Assembly: GCF_000427665.1 (NCBI RefSeq)
Contig: NZ_KE386572.1
Span: 992,001 to 1,056,000 of the forward strand
Direction: 5' to 3'
DNA from: Geminicoccus roseus DSM 18922
Lineage (GTDB): Bacteria; Pseudomonadota; Alphaproteobacteria; Geminicoccales; Geminicoccaceae
DNA length: 64,000 nt
The notes below the pieces were generated by a model. It was not told where the DNA came from. It saw only the letters and a program-made list of their open reading frames with translations, and searched no databases. Numbering within the stretch: the first letter of the stretch is position 1; every line of letters begins with the position of its first letter. Below, piece by piece: positions 25,998 through 34,689 of this stretch. A program made the position numbers and the translations under genes.

Positions 25998-28043
25998 TCA
26001 GAACAGCAGGCCGTTCGGCATCCGCAGGAGCAGGACCACCGACATCAGCCACCAGAACGCGGCGACGATCGCCACCGAGACGATTGCGCGGATCACCCAG
26101 TCGCGGGCCGGCACCTCCTCGTGCTCGGCCACCACCGTCAGCGCCAGGAAGGCCGCAAGGCTGCTCGCGGCGAAGCCCAGCACCGGCATCAGCCAGACCC
26201 AGAGCCCGAACACCAGCACCAGCACGGCGCGACGCCGGTTCGAGACCGGGCCCGCCATCGTCTCGGCCTTGCTCGGCCGCCCGCGCCCGGCGACGCCCAG
26301 CCCGATCAGCACGAGCGCCAGGACAGCCAGCGTCGCCGAGATCGTGGTGGGGAAGATGGAGCCCATGGCCGACATGCCGCGGGTGCTCCAGATCGCCCCC
26401 ACCGCGATCAGGAAGAAGGCCGCCGCCAGCGCCACCGCACCCCAGTCATGACCGGTCGCGGCGCGCGGCTCGGCCTCGGGCATCGGGTGCGGCGCATCCA
26501 GAGCGCCCGGCCGCTCGCTCGCGGCCTCGCCGACCTCGGTCAGCGGCGCCGCGGACCGGCGCCTAGCCCGCCATTCCGCCCAGAACGGGTAGAGCAGCGT
26601 CAGGAGCGCAGCAGCGATGATGCCCAGGCTGATCGGGCGGCCGAAGAACATGCCGGCGAGGTTCTGGGTCGAGTTGCCGATCAGGTAGGTCTGCACGAAG
26701 CCCTGCTCGGCGATCTGGCCCAGCACCAGGCCCAGCACGATCGGCGAGGGCGCGAACCCGTAGCGGTTGAGGATCCAGGCCAGCACGCCCAGGCCGAACA
26801 TGACCTGGGTGTCCTGCGGGTTGGAGTGGATCGCGAACGAGCCGATCACGGTCAGGAACGCGACCGTGGGCACCAGCAGCGCCTTGGGGAACGCCACCAC
26901 CGACTTGTAGGCGTAGCGGCCGATCAGCAGCCCGATCGGCAGCATCAGCACGGTCGCGATCAGGAGGCCATAGATGAAGGTGTAGACGATGTGGCCTTCC
27001 GACGCGAACAGCGTCGGGCCGATCTTGATGCCCTGGACCAGCAGCGCGCCCAGGATGATCGCGTCGGGCGGCGTGCCAGGGATGCCCAGCACCAGGGTCG
27101 GAATGAAGCCGCCGCCGACCGTGGCGTTGTTGGCGGCCTCGGTGGCGATCACGCCGTCGGGCTCGCCCTTGCCGAAATGGGCGGAGCGGGGCGAGGAGCG
27201 GCGGGCTTCGGAATAGCTGACCAGACCCGCGATCGAGCCGCCGGCGCCGGGGAGGATGCCGATCACCGTGCCGATCACCGAGGAGCGGACCACGTTGAAC
27301 TTCTGCCGCCAGGCGATGCCCCAGGCTTCGCGGAAGCGGATGCCGTCGTCGCCGGCGGTGACCTTGAGATGCGGGTCGCGGGTCGCCACCAGGTCGATGA
27401 TCACCGGCACGCAGTAGAGCCCGATCAGCGCCGAGGTGATGTCGATCCCGCCCAGGAAGGCCTGCATTCCGCCGGTGTAGCGCACGTCGCCGCCCACCAC
27501 CGCCACGCCGATCATCGACAGGAGGAGGCCGACACAGGCGCCGATCAGGCCTTTCAGCGTGTTGCCGACCGAAAGCGCCGAGATCAGGGTCAGGCCGAAG
27601 ATCGCCAGCCAGAAATATTCGGGCGGGCCGAACGCCAGCGCCACGCGCGCCAAAGGCGGCGCCAGCAGCAGCAGGCTGATGGCACCCACCACGCCGCCGA
27701 CCACCGAGGCGATGGTGGCCAGCGTCACCGCCAGCCCGCCATCGCCCCGGCGCGCCATCGGGTAGCCGTCGAAGGTGGTCGCGATCGAGGACGGCGTGCC
27801 TGGCGTGTTGACCAGGATCGCCGCGAACGCCCCGCCATAGATGGCGCCGGTATAGATCGCGCCCAGCGCGATCAGGCCTGCGGCGGGGTCCATGGTGAAG
27901 GTGAAGGGAACCAGCACGGCCACCGCCATGGTGGCGGACAGTCCCGGCAGGGCACCCACCACCGTGCCCAGCACCACGCCGACCACGGCGAGGAGCAGGT
28001 TGAACGGACTGAGCGCGTCGAGCAGATAGCCGAGCAGTTCCAT
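25998..28043 (-). CDS. Tripartite tricarboxylate transporter, fused TctA-TctB membrane protein
   Basis: This 681-residue inner-membrane protein imports a di- or tricarboxylate with a periplasmic binding protein. Residues 1-505 form the large TctA subunit, with its conserved G-rich loops (LPGLSATMAVAVLVPFT, YTGAIYGGAFAAILVNTPGT, LPGAGGSIAGLVSY, GGGFIPTLVLGIPGTPP). After a proline/glutamate-rich linker (about 510-540), residues 545-681 form the small four-helix TctB subunit. The two subunits are usually separate genes, so the fusion is noteworthy. It is placed between the binding-protein gene and the tartrate enzymes, which points to tartrate as substrate. Confidence 0.92.
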   Translation of the reverse strand: MELLGYLLDALSPFNLLLAVVGVVLGTVVGALPGLSATMAVAVLVPFTFTMDPAAGLIALGAIYTGAIYGGAFAAILVNTPGTPSSIATTFDGYPMARRGDGGLAVTLATIASVVGGVVGAISLLLLAPPLARVALAFGPPEYFWLAIFGLTLISALSVGNTLKGLIGACVGLLLSMIGVAVVGGDVRYTGGMQAFLGGIDITSALIGLYCVPVIIDLVATRDPHLKVTAGDDGIRFREAWGIAWRQKFNVVRSSVIGTVIGILPGAGGSIAGLVSYSEARRSSPRSAHFGKGEPDGVIATEAANNATVGGGFIPTLVLGIPGTPPDAIILGALLVQGIKIGPTLFASEGHIVYTFIYGLLIATVLMLPIGLLIGRYAYKSVVAFPKALLVPTVAFLTVIGSFAIHSNPQDTQVMFGLGVLAWILNRYGFAPSPIVLGLVLGQIAEQGFVQTYLIGNSTQNLAGMFFGRPISLGIIAAALLTLLYPFWAEWRARRRSAAPLTEVGEAASERPGALDAPHPMPEAEPRAATGHDWGAVALAAAFFLIAVGAIWSTRGMSAMGSIFPTTISATLAVLALVLIGLGVAGRGRPSKAETMAGPVSNRRRAVLVLVFGLWVWLMPVLGFAASSLAAFLALTVVAEHEEVPARDWVIRAIVSVAIVAAFWWLMSVVLLLRMPNGLLF

Positions 28044-28054
28044 GGGAGGCGGCC

Positions 28055-29017
28055 TTACTGACCGATGCCGAGCGCCTTGGCGCCCTCGGCATATTCCGCC
28101 TTCATCTCGTCCAGGAACGCCGGCATCTTGTCATAGGTAATGTCGGTCAGGACGAAGCCGGCGTCCTCCATCTTCTTCTTGAACTCGGGGTTGTCGTTGA
28201 TCTGCTGCACGATCTCGGAGATCCGCTGGCGCAGTTCCTCCGGGGTGGAATCCGGCACGGCCACGCCGCGATAGGCGCCGCCCACCAGGTCGTAGCCCAG
28301 CTCCTTGAAGGTCGGCACGTCCGGGAAGGCCGGCAGCCGCTCGTCGGCGGCCACTGCCAGCATCCGCAGCTCCTCACCCTGGCTGACGCCCGAGGTCGCG
28401 TAGTTGAAGCCGGCGAGCGTCTGGTTGCCCAGCACGGCGGTGATCGCCGGGCCGGTGCCGGAGAACGGCACGTAGGTCGTGGTGATCCCGGCCAGCTCGT
28501 CGAACTTCGCCTGGGCGAGGTTGTTCGAGGAGTTCGAGCCCGAGCCCGAGAAGGTCACCAGGCCCGGATTGTTCTTCGCGTACTCGACCAGCTGCTCCAG
28601 CGTCTCGAACTGGCTGTCCTTCGGCACGAAGATCGCGTCGGGCGTGTAGTGGAAATAATGGACCGGGGTCAGCTCGTCGGTCTTGTAGCCGGTCTCGCCT
28701 TCCATCGGCTGCAGCACGGTATGGGGCAGGTTGATCCCCATGATCGTGTAGCCGTCGCCCTCGATCTGGTTGAGCTGCGACCAGGCCTGCGCGCCGCCGG
28801 CACCCGGCTGGTACTGGATCACCACGTCCTGCCCGGTGACCTCGTTCCACGCGCTCTGCTGGAAGCGCGCCGAGATGTCGGATTCGCCACCTGCGTTGAA
28901 GGGGATGATGTAGGTCATCGGCTTGGTCGGGAAGTCCGATGCTTCCTGCGCCGCGAGCGGACCTGCCAGCGCGAGCGTGGCCACGGCTGCCGCCGCGAGA
29001 AATGTCCTGGATACCAT
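28055..29017 (-). CDS. TctC-type periplasmic substrate-binding protein
   Basis: This 320-residue extracytoplasmic solute receptor of the tripartite tricarboxylate transporter family has a Sec signal (MVSRTFLAAAAVATLALAG, cleavage near LAAQ) and the family hallmarks FPTKPMTYIIPFNAGGESD, YQPGAGGAQAW, TFSGSGSNSSNN and GYDLVGGAYRGVAVP. GGGAGG lies 9 bases before the ATG. It is the first gene of the tartrate operon, only 11 bp before the TctAB fusion, and divergent from the LysR gene. Confidence 0.9.
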   Translation of the reverse strand: MVSRTFLAAAAVATLALAGPLAAQEASDFPTKPMTYIIPFNAGGESDISARFQQSAWNEVTGQDVVIQYQPGAGGAQAWSQLNQIEGDGYTIMGINLPHTVLQPMEGETGYKTDELTPVHYFHYTPDAIFVPKDSQFETLEQLVEYAKNNPGLVTFSGSGSNSSNNLAQAKFDELAGITTTYVPFSGTGPAITAVLGNQTLAGFNYATSGVSQGEELRMLAVAADERLPAFPDVPTFKELGYDLVGGAYRGVAVPDSTPEELRQRISEIVQQINDNPEFKKKMEDAGFVLTDITYDKMPAFLDEMKAEYAEGAKALGIGQ

Positions 29018-29249
29018 CACTGGCGTCCTCCCTTTGGTGCCGGCCATTGGCGGCCAGACTGTTCGTTCTGGAGGAAGCGGAGGCTACCACGGGCGCGGCA
29101 GCCAGACCTCCCCCTGATCCAGGGCCCCGCCGCTCCACGCGCGGCTCTTCCCGCGATGGTCGCGAACCCGGGTCGGCGGACAACCTAGCTTGATGCGTCG
29201 CTGTTGATAATTTCCCATCTTTCACATCATTATTGCGCCGGAGGCAAAG
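29018..29249. promoter_or_regulatory. Divergent promoter region of the tartrate operon and its LysR gene
   Basis: The 232 bp between the tctC and lysR starts must carry both promoters. The right end (29190-29235) is locally AT-rich (TTGATAATTTCCCATC, TCACATCATTATT), which suits a promoter and LysR box. No single operator can be assigned confidently. Confidence 0.45.
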
Positions 29250-30170
29250 ATGTCCCTGGACAGCGACATGCAGTTCTTCGCCCTCCTGGCCCGGCAGAGC
29301 AGCTTCTCCGGCGCGGCCCTGCAGCTCGGGATCTCGCCCTCGGCGGTCAGCCGCCGCCTCGCCCGGATCGAGGACCGGCTGGGGGCCCGGCTGCTGAACC
29401 GAACCACGAGGCGGACCAGCCTGACCAGCGAGGGCGAGGCCTATCTCAAGGCGTCGCTCGCCATCCTGGCCCAGATCGAGATGGTCGAGCAGTCGCTGGC
29501 CCGCTCGCGCGAGCGGCCGCACGGCCTGCTCCGGATCAACGCCACCTTCCAGTTCGGCCGCGAGCACGTGGCGCCGGCGATCGGCGACTTTGTCGGCCGG
29601 CATCCCGAGGTCGAGGCCCAGCTGGTCGTGTCGGACGCGCCGCTCAATCTCGTGGAGGAAGGTTTCGACCTGGGCATCCGCTTCGGCCTGCCGCCGTCGT
29701 CGCGGCTGGTGGCCCGGCTCCTGCTGCGCAACCGTCGCCTGCTGGTCGCCTCTCCCGCCTATCTCGCCCGCCACGGTACGCCGCGGCGCCTCTCCGACCT
29801 GGCCGCGCACAACTGCATCGTGCTGCGCCAGGAGCACGACGCCTACGACGTCTGGCGCTTCGACGGGGGCGACAGCGCCAAGGTCAGCGGCACGCTGTCC
29901 ACCAATGACGGCGAACTCGCGGTGAACTGGGTGCTTCAGGGGCTCGGCATCATGCTGCGCTCGGAATGGGACGTGAACCGGCACATCGCCGCCGGCCGGC
30001 TGCGCGTCGTGCTGCCGCGGCACCACAGCGAGGCCCATATCTACGCCGTCTATCCCGAGCGGCTGAACCTGTCGGCCAAGGTCCGCCACTTCGTCGATTT
30101 CCTGAGCCAGCGCCTCGAGCGGCTCCGCGTCTCCCGCGAGCTGGGCGGGACGGGGGAGCAGGGGGCGTGA
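29250..30170 (+). CDS. LysR-type regulator of the tartrate operon (DmlR/TtdR-like)
   Basis: This 306-residue protein has an N-terminal winged helix (SFSGAALQLGISPSAVSRRL, then ARIEDRLGARLLNRTTRRTS) and a type 2 periplasmic-binding-fold effector domain. The GARLLNRTTRRTSLTSEGEAY turn is typical of the subgroup that includes DmlR, the activator of D-malate use. CCGGAGG precedes the ATG. It is divergent from the tctC-tctAB-dehydrogenase-tarD operon, which it probably activates in response to tartrate or a related acid. Confidence 0.88.
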   Translation: MSLDSDMQFFALLARQSSFSGAALQLGISPSAVSRRLARIEDRLGARLLNRTTRRTSLTSEGEAYLKASLAILAQIEMVEQSLARSRERPHGLLRINATFQFGREHVAPAIGDFVGRHPEVEAQLVVSDAPLNLVEEGFDLGIRFGLPPSSRLVARLLLRNRRLLVASPAYLARHGTPRRLSDLAAHNCIVLRQEHDAYDVWRFDGGDSAKVSGTLSTNDGELAVNWVLQGLGIMLRSEWDVNRHIAAGRLRVVLPRHHSEAHIYAVYPERLNLSAKVRHFVDFLSQRLERLRVSRELGGTGEQGA

Positions 30171-30289
30171 CCGGCCCGGGCGTCCAGGCCGCTCCCTGGC
30201 TGGTCCGGGTGGCGGCTGGTAACGTTCGGCGGGACGGACCGGGCGGCCCGGCCGGAGCGGGCGCCCCTTTTCGAGGGAGCAGGGCCGGG

Positions 30290-30916
30290 ATGATCCTGAT
30301 CGGGCAGTATGATTCGCCGTTCGTGCGCCGGGTGGCGATCGCGCTCCGGCTGTACGGGCTGGATTTCGAGCACCGGCCCTGGTCGGTGTTCGGCGACGCG
30401 GAGCGGATCCGCGCCTTCAACCCGCTGACCCGGGTGCCGACCCTGGTGCTGGACGGGGGCGAGGTCCTGATCGAGACCGGCGCTATCCTGGACCATCTGG
30501 ACGAGCTGGCCGGGCCCGGCAGCGCGCTGATCGCCCGGCAGGGGCCGGAGCGCCGCCATGCCCTGAAGATCTGCGCACTCGGCAACGGCCTGGCCGAGAA
30601 GGCGGTCAGCCTGATCTACGAGCGGGCGCTCCACAAGGAGCCCTCGGCCGGATGGATCGCCCGCTGCGAGGGGCAGGTCCTGGGGGTGCTCGACCGGCTG
30701 GAAAGCGAGGCGGCCGGGCTTGGCACGCCGTTCTGGTTCGGGCAGGCGCCCGGCCATGCCGACATCGCGGTCGCCTGCGCCTGGCGCTTCCTGGCGGATG
30801 CCCATCCCGGGCTGTCGCCAGGTGGAGCCCTGCCCCGCCTGGCCGCCCATGCGGCCCGCTGCGAGCAGCTTGCGGTCTTCCAGGAGATCGCCCAGCCCTT
30901 CCTGCCGCCGGCCTGA
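30290..30916 (+). CDS. Glutathione S-transferase family protein
   Basis: This 208-residue protein has the thioredoxin-fold N-domain: a possible catalytic Ser in YDSPFVRRVAIAL, the cis-proline VPTL and a glutathione-contact ETGAILDHL. The C-domain is all-helical and ends at PGHADIAVACAWRFL, the N-cap motif of the family. The pattern suits a bacterial GST that works alone. The gene is followed by a hairpin shared with the convergent crotonase gene. Confidence 0.85.
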   Translation: MILIGQYDSPFVRRVAIALRLYGLDFEHRPWSVFGDAERIRAFNPLTRVPTLVLDGGEVLIETGAILDHLDELAGPGSALIARQGPERRHALKICALGNGLAEKAVSLIYERALHKEPSAGWIARCEGQVLGVLDRLESEAAGLGTPFWFGQAPGHADIAVACAWRFLADAHPGLSPGGALPRLAAHAARCEQLAVFQEIAQPFLPPA

Positions 30917-30920
30917 GGCC

Positions 30921-30937
30921 GAAGCGGCAGCCGCTTC
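30921..30937. terminator. Hairpin between convergent GST and crotonase genes
   Basis: GAAGCGG (30921-30927) and CCGCTTC (30931-30937) make a 7-bp stem with a CAG loop, overlapping the crotonase stop. There is no T-run on either side. Confidence 0.4.
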
Positions 30938-31829
30938 AGGCCGCGGCGCGCTTGCGTTCCTGAACGCGGGCCAGGCTGGCCATGCGGCGCAGGGAGTCCT
31001 CGTTCAGGCCGAGGGTCAGGTCGGTCCAGAGGCGCACGACGTCGAGCATCTCGTCGATGGCCAGCGCTTCGGCGCGGCGGCGGGCCTGGTGCAGGGCGAT
31101 CTCGCCGCGGATGCGGGCGCGGTTGTAGTCGATGTAGCGGTGCAGCTCGGCCCTGGCGCCGCCGGGCTCGGCCACCAGCGACACGGCGCCGGCGGCCTGG
31201 GCCTCGTCGGCGCTCCAGCTCTGCCCGGACAGGATCATGCGCACCGCCTGGGCGCTGCCGAGCTTGCGGACCAGGATCGAGGAGGCGCCCATGCCGGGGA
31301 ACATGTTGAACAGGATCTCGGGCAGGCCGAACTTGGCGCCGCGCTCGGCCACCACCAGGTCGTCGGTCAGGATCGCCTCGAACCCGCCGCCCAGGGCGTC
31401 ACCCTCCACCAGGGCCGCGGTCATGATCGGCAGGTCGAGCGAGCGGTAGTTGTCGTAGAGGATCGCCACCGCCTGCTCGGCATAGGCCAGGAGGCCGGCA
31501 TGGTCCTGGTCGCGGATGAAGCGGCAGAACGCGGACAGGTCGCCGCCCAGGCTCCAGGCCCTTGGCGCGTCGGAGGCCCAGACCAGCCACTGGAACGGCA
31601 TGTCGCGCGGGTCGCGCAGGCCGCCGAACAGGTCCTTCAGGCGCAGCTGCACCGTGCGCATGTCGGCCATCAACTCCCGGGTGAAGCAGGCACGCTCGGG
31701 ATGGCGCATCCGCAGCCACAGGATGCCGCGCGCCGGGTCATGGCCGACCTCCAGCTGCCGCAGATCCTCGCCGACCATCTCCAGCCAGGAGCGCGACCGG
31801 ACGAGGCTGGTGACGGTGTTCAGCGACAT
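30936..31829 (-). CDS. RpfF-like crotonase, possible DSF signal synthase
   Basis: This 297-residue crotonase-fold protein matches Xanthomonas RpfF (DSF synthase) better than ordinary enoyl-CoA hydratases. It has RACFTRELM near residue 46, SLGGDLSAFCRFIRDQD, EGDALGGGFEAIL, FGLPEILFNMFPGMGA, and a helical C-terminal cap with EMLDVVRLW and LGLNEDSLRRM. The two catalytic glutamates of RpfF (E141 and E161) correspond to E151 and E171 with the same 20-residue spacing. RpfF makes cis-2-unsaturated fatty acid signals from acyl-ACP. No rpfC sensor is next to it, so the signalling role is inferred from the protein only. Confidence 0.8.
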   Translation of the reverse strand: MSLNTVTSLVRSRSWLEMVGEDLRQLEVGHDPARGILWLRMRHPERACFTRELMADMRTVQLRLKDLFGGLRDPRDMPFQWLVWASDAPRAWSLGGDLSAFCRFIRDQDHAGLLAYAEQAVAILYDNYRSLDLPIMTAALVEGDALGGGFEAILTDDLVVAERGAKFGLPEILFNMFPGMGASSILVRKLGSAQAVRMILSGQSWSADEAQAAGAVSLVAEPGGARAELHRYIDYNRARIRGEIALHQARRRAEALAIDEMLDVVRLWTDLTLGLNEDSLRRMASLARVQERKRAAA

Positions 31830-31986
31830 CGGGCGTTCCTTCGAGCCGGCGGGGAGGAGGTGCGTTTACTTGATGGAAACCATATCCCGCCGTCGATGGG
31901 GGTGTGGGCAGCCGCGGCCGGATTCAGGGAAACGCGTGCATCATGGTGTTCCGTCGCTGGCCGCGGCCCGGCCCGGCGACGCAGAA

Positions 31987-32010
31987 CGGCCCCGGATCGC
32001 TCCGGGGCCG
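31987..32010 (-). terminator. Strong 10-bp hairpin downstream of the secreted-protein gene
   Basis: CGGCCCCGGA (31987-31996) and TCCGGGGCCG (32001-32010) are perfect complements with a TCGC loop. The hairpin lies 66 bp after the stop of the minus-strand gene 32077-32721 and is followed by only TTCTG, so it may be a weak intrinsic terminator. Confidence 0.5.
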
Positions 32011-32076
32011 CCCTGGGAGGAATGCTTCTCGGCCGCCTTCCGGGACGTCCAGGTCCCGGAAGGCCGGAGGCGGTGG

Positions 32077-32721
32077 CTATTCGATGTAGCCGCCGTTCGG
32101 ATAGTATCTCTGGGTGTCCTGGAAGATGTCGCACTTCTGGTCGCGGTTATGCTTGACCTTCTTCAGATAGACGCCCCTCGTGTGGTCGTCGCTGACGATC
32201 GTGCAGGACCAAGTGTCGGGAACCGGCCGGTGTTCGGCGGAGGTGCATTCCCAGAAGATCGGGCGGGTATAGGGACCGCCGCCTGGTCCGTAGTGTTCGA
32301 GATTGTTGTCACGGACGAAGTAGGACGTGCCGCCCAGATGGGCGCCGTGCGGCTGCTTGCGGCCGCCCGAGGAGGTGACGATCGAGCCGTCGAACACTGC
32401 CATGACGTTGATCGCCTGGCCGTGCAGGTTCTGCCCGGACCGTCCTCGCCAGTAGGTATGCTTGCCGTCGGCGTCGTAGACGTTCTGGTTGCCGCCCCAG
32501 CCGGTCGTGCGCAGCTTGGAGTGGAACAGCACGTCGAGCACCAGCCGGTCGGGTGCGTAATAGCCTGGATGATAGGCAGCGTTCTCGTTGCGCTCGATCA
32601 CCTTGTAGCACACGGGGTAGTCAGGGAAGCTCTGCGCGGCCAGAGGATGGCTTGTCAAAACAAAGGACATAGCCGTCGCGCCGAGGACGAGCAGCTTAGC
32701 CTTGCTGTTACCGATCCGCAT
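32077..32721 (-). CDS. Secreted hypothetical protein
   Basis: This 214-residue protein has a Sec signal peptide (KAKLLVLGATAMSFVLTS, cleavage near LAAQ). The mature part is rich in Tyr, His, Gly and Asn, with three or four cysteines (VCYKV, WECTS, WSCTI, KCDIF) that could form disulfides. GGAGTGAAAAATC precedes the ATG. I do not recognise the family; a YRYKV/DUF-type periplasmic beta protein is likely. It is flanked by an AT-rich promoter region upstream and a strong hairpin downstream, so it is a single-gene unit. Confidence 0.7.
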   Translation of the reverse strand: MRIGNSKAKLLVLGATAMSFVLTSHPLAAQSFPDYPVCYKVIERNENAAYHPGYYAPDRLVLDVLFHSKLRTTGWGGNQNVYDADGKHTYWRGRSGQNLHGQAINVMAVFDGSIVTSSGGRKQPHGAHLGGTSYFVRDNNLEHYGPGGGPYTRPIFWECTSAEHRPVPDTWSCTIVSDDHTRGVYLKKVKHNRDQKCDIFQDTQRYYPNGGYIE

Positions 32722-33296
32722 GATTTTTCACTCCTGACAGAGATGTCTGCGCGAGACAATCACCGGAGCGCGCCCGATCCCCACCGAACCATCTCGAATA
32801 GTGAACCGGAAACGATCTTGCCCTGCCTGAGCCAGATCTCGTCCGCTCCGAATAGTAACACTGACTTTGCAGCAAGGGATCATATACTTTAATTGTCGCA
32901 AGAATGTGATTAAGATCACTAAGCTTTGAAGTAGGATTGAATAATAAATTGCCAATTTACTGAAGGTCATTCCGGAATTTTTCTATGTTTAATCTACCGG
33001 TCTACAGTTGAATCGCTCGCTGCCGAGGCCACCTTCTGCAGTCGGCCTGGACAAATGCGATTGGTGCGGGACCGGATTTCAGGGCGCACGCCAATAACCG
33101 GCCCGCGGCCTGACCAGGATCAGCAGCCGCGCCGGCGACCGGCCTGGACAGGCGGGCGGCACCGGGCCGCGTTTCTGGATCACCGCCAGTCGGGCGTCCC
33201 AGCCCCGCCTAGCCGTGCTCGTTCGGGCGGCGACCGCGGCGCTCCCGGCGACGGGAGCGCCGCCCAAAAAAACGGGTCAGGAACCGGCGGCGAGAG
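32722..33296. other. 575-bp intergenic region, partly AT-rich
   Basis: The left half (about 32850-33010) is strikingly AT-rich for this genome and should contain the promoter of the secreted-protein gene. The right half is GC-rich and shows only chance frames. No RNA gene, repeat or operator was recognised. Confidence 0.45.
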
Positions 33297-33689
33297 TCAG
33301 CGGCACACGGCCTGGCGGGCGATGTCGCCGCTGGAGCCGGGCGGCTCCTTCACGGTCATCGGCACCCGTTCGCGTTTTTGCGCGAGCGTGCGGGTGCTCT
33401 CCGGGTCAGTGTACAGGGTGATCTTGTCGGTGGTGACCATCCCGGACGGGCAGTCGAACCGGGCGTCGAACCTGGCCGAGGCGATCGTGCGGCCGTCCAG
33501 GTCCAAGGGCGGCGTGTACAGCACCCGATAGGAGATGGTGCGCACGTCGCCGGTCGCCTTCTTCATCTTGCTGGCGTCGATGAACACCTGGTTGCCCTTG
33601 GCGGTCAGGCCGACCGCTTCCCAGCGCGCCGCCAGGGCCGGCGGGGCGAGCGTGAGAAGGACGATTGCGAGCAACGCCAGCCAGCGCAT
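33297..33689 (-). CDS. Small secreted protein, surface-adhesin protein E-like
   Basis: This 130-residue protein has a signal peptide (MRWLALLAIVLLTLAPPALA) and a mature beta-rich domain beginning RWEAVGLTAKGNQVFIDASK. FDARFDCPSG and a final cysteine (AVCR) probably form a disulfide. The pattern of W..V...G..VFID.S......V...YR.LY.P...DG....S...FDC resembles the small surface-adhesin E-type domain found in many proteobacteria. I chose the start at 33689 because GGGGAG lies just upstream and it begins at the signal peptide. Role unknown. Confidence 0.7.
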   Translation of the reverse strand: MRWLALLAIVLLTLAPPALAARWEAVGLTAKGNQVFIDASKMKKATGDVRTISYRVLYTPPLDLDGRTIASARFDARFDCPSGMVTTDKITLYTDPESTRTLAQKRERVPMTVKEPPGSSGDIARQAVCR

Positions 33690-33759
33690 GCGACAGCTCC
33701 CCAGTGTCCGCCGGCCGATCCTAGAGGCGTTCCGGCACCCAGCGCAAACCGCTATATCC

Positions 33760-34605
33760 TCACCTGCTCTCCACCAGCGGGGCGCAACTGGCGGGCAGGT
33801 CGGCCAGGCGCAGCGGCGGCGGCGGTGGCGCCGGCAGCGCCGGCCTGGCCCAGGGCTCGTCGCCGAGCCACCATTCCAGTTCCTCGCCGCAGCCGTCGCC
33901 CGGCGGCGGCGGCTCCTGCGGCTGGCAGTCGGCCTGGCCGGCGGGGCATGCCAGCCGGACATGGAAATGCGCGTCGTGGCCCCACCAGGGGCGGACCTTG
34001 CGCAGCCAGTCCCGCTCGGTCCCGGCCGCCTGGCAAAGGGCCTGCTTGATTCCCGGATGCACGAAGATCCGCGCCACCTCCGGCTCCAGGGCGGCGCGGC
34101 GGATCACCGCCACCTGCGGGCTGCCGAACACCGCCGGATCGACCCGGCGGGTGCCCGGCTCCAGCATCGACACCGCGCCCAGCGTCTCGCGCTCCCCGGC
34201 CGAAAGGTCGCGGTCGGGCATCGGGGTCAGCCACAGATCGACGTCCAGGCCGATCTGGTGGCTGGCATGGCCGGTGCGCATCGGCCCGCCGCGCGGCTGG
34301 GACATGTCGCCGACCAGCAGGCCGGGCCAGCCATCCTGCCGCGCCGCCACCGCCAGGCGCTCGATCAGCGCCACCAGGTCCGGATGTCCCCACATCCGAT
34401 TGCGTGACAGGCGCATCGCCTGATAACCGTCACCGTTCGCTGGCAGGCTGGCCGCGCCGGCGAGGCAACCCTTGGCGTAGCTGCCAAAGACCCTCGGCAC
34501 GCCGGCGCTCGGCACTGCCTGGCCGCCGAACAGTTCCTTCGCGGGCGGTTCGGCCGCCTGGGCAGCCAACGGAACGAGAAGCAGAGCCAGCAACATCGCC
34601 TTCAT
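33760..34605 (-). CDS. mepA: Penicillin-insensitive murein endopeptidase MepA
   Basis: MepA is a periplasmic zinc endopeptidase (LAS family) that cuts D-Ala-mDAP cross-links in peptidoglycan. The 281-residue protein has a short signal (MLLALLLVPLAAQA), the zinc and catalytic motif RTGHASHQIGLDVDLW (H113, D121 region) and the second histidine cluster WWGHDAHFHVRLAC. A proline-rich tail after GDGCGEELEWWLG is a usual feature. Neighbouring genes are unrelated and oriented the same way (33297) or away. Confidence 0.92.
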   Translation of the reverse strand: MKAMLLALLLVPLAAQAAEPPAKELFGGQAVPSAGVPRVFGSYAKGCLAGAASLPANGDGYQAMRLSRNRMWGHPDLVALIERLAVAARQDGWPGLLVGDMSQPRGGPMRTGHASHQIGLDVDLWLTPMPDRDLSAGERETLGAVSMLEPGTRRVDPAVFGSPQVAVIRRAALEPEVARIFVHPGIKQALCQAAGTERDWLRKVRPWWGHDAHFHVRLACPAGQADCQPQEPPPPGDGCGEELEWWLGDEPWARPALPAPPPPPLRLADLPASCAPLVESR

Positions 34606-34689
34606 GCCGATGGTCTAGCGGCACCGCGTCTCCACGCCTAGCTTGTGTTGCACACAGAGAACGCAGATTTGAACGAGTGGAAACTACAG

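Noticed and set aside
32728-32970. 80-residue minus-strand frame upstream of the secreted-protein gene
   Set aside because: It lies in AT-rich promoter-like DNA, has no recognisable features, and would run into the ribosome site of the following gene.
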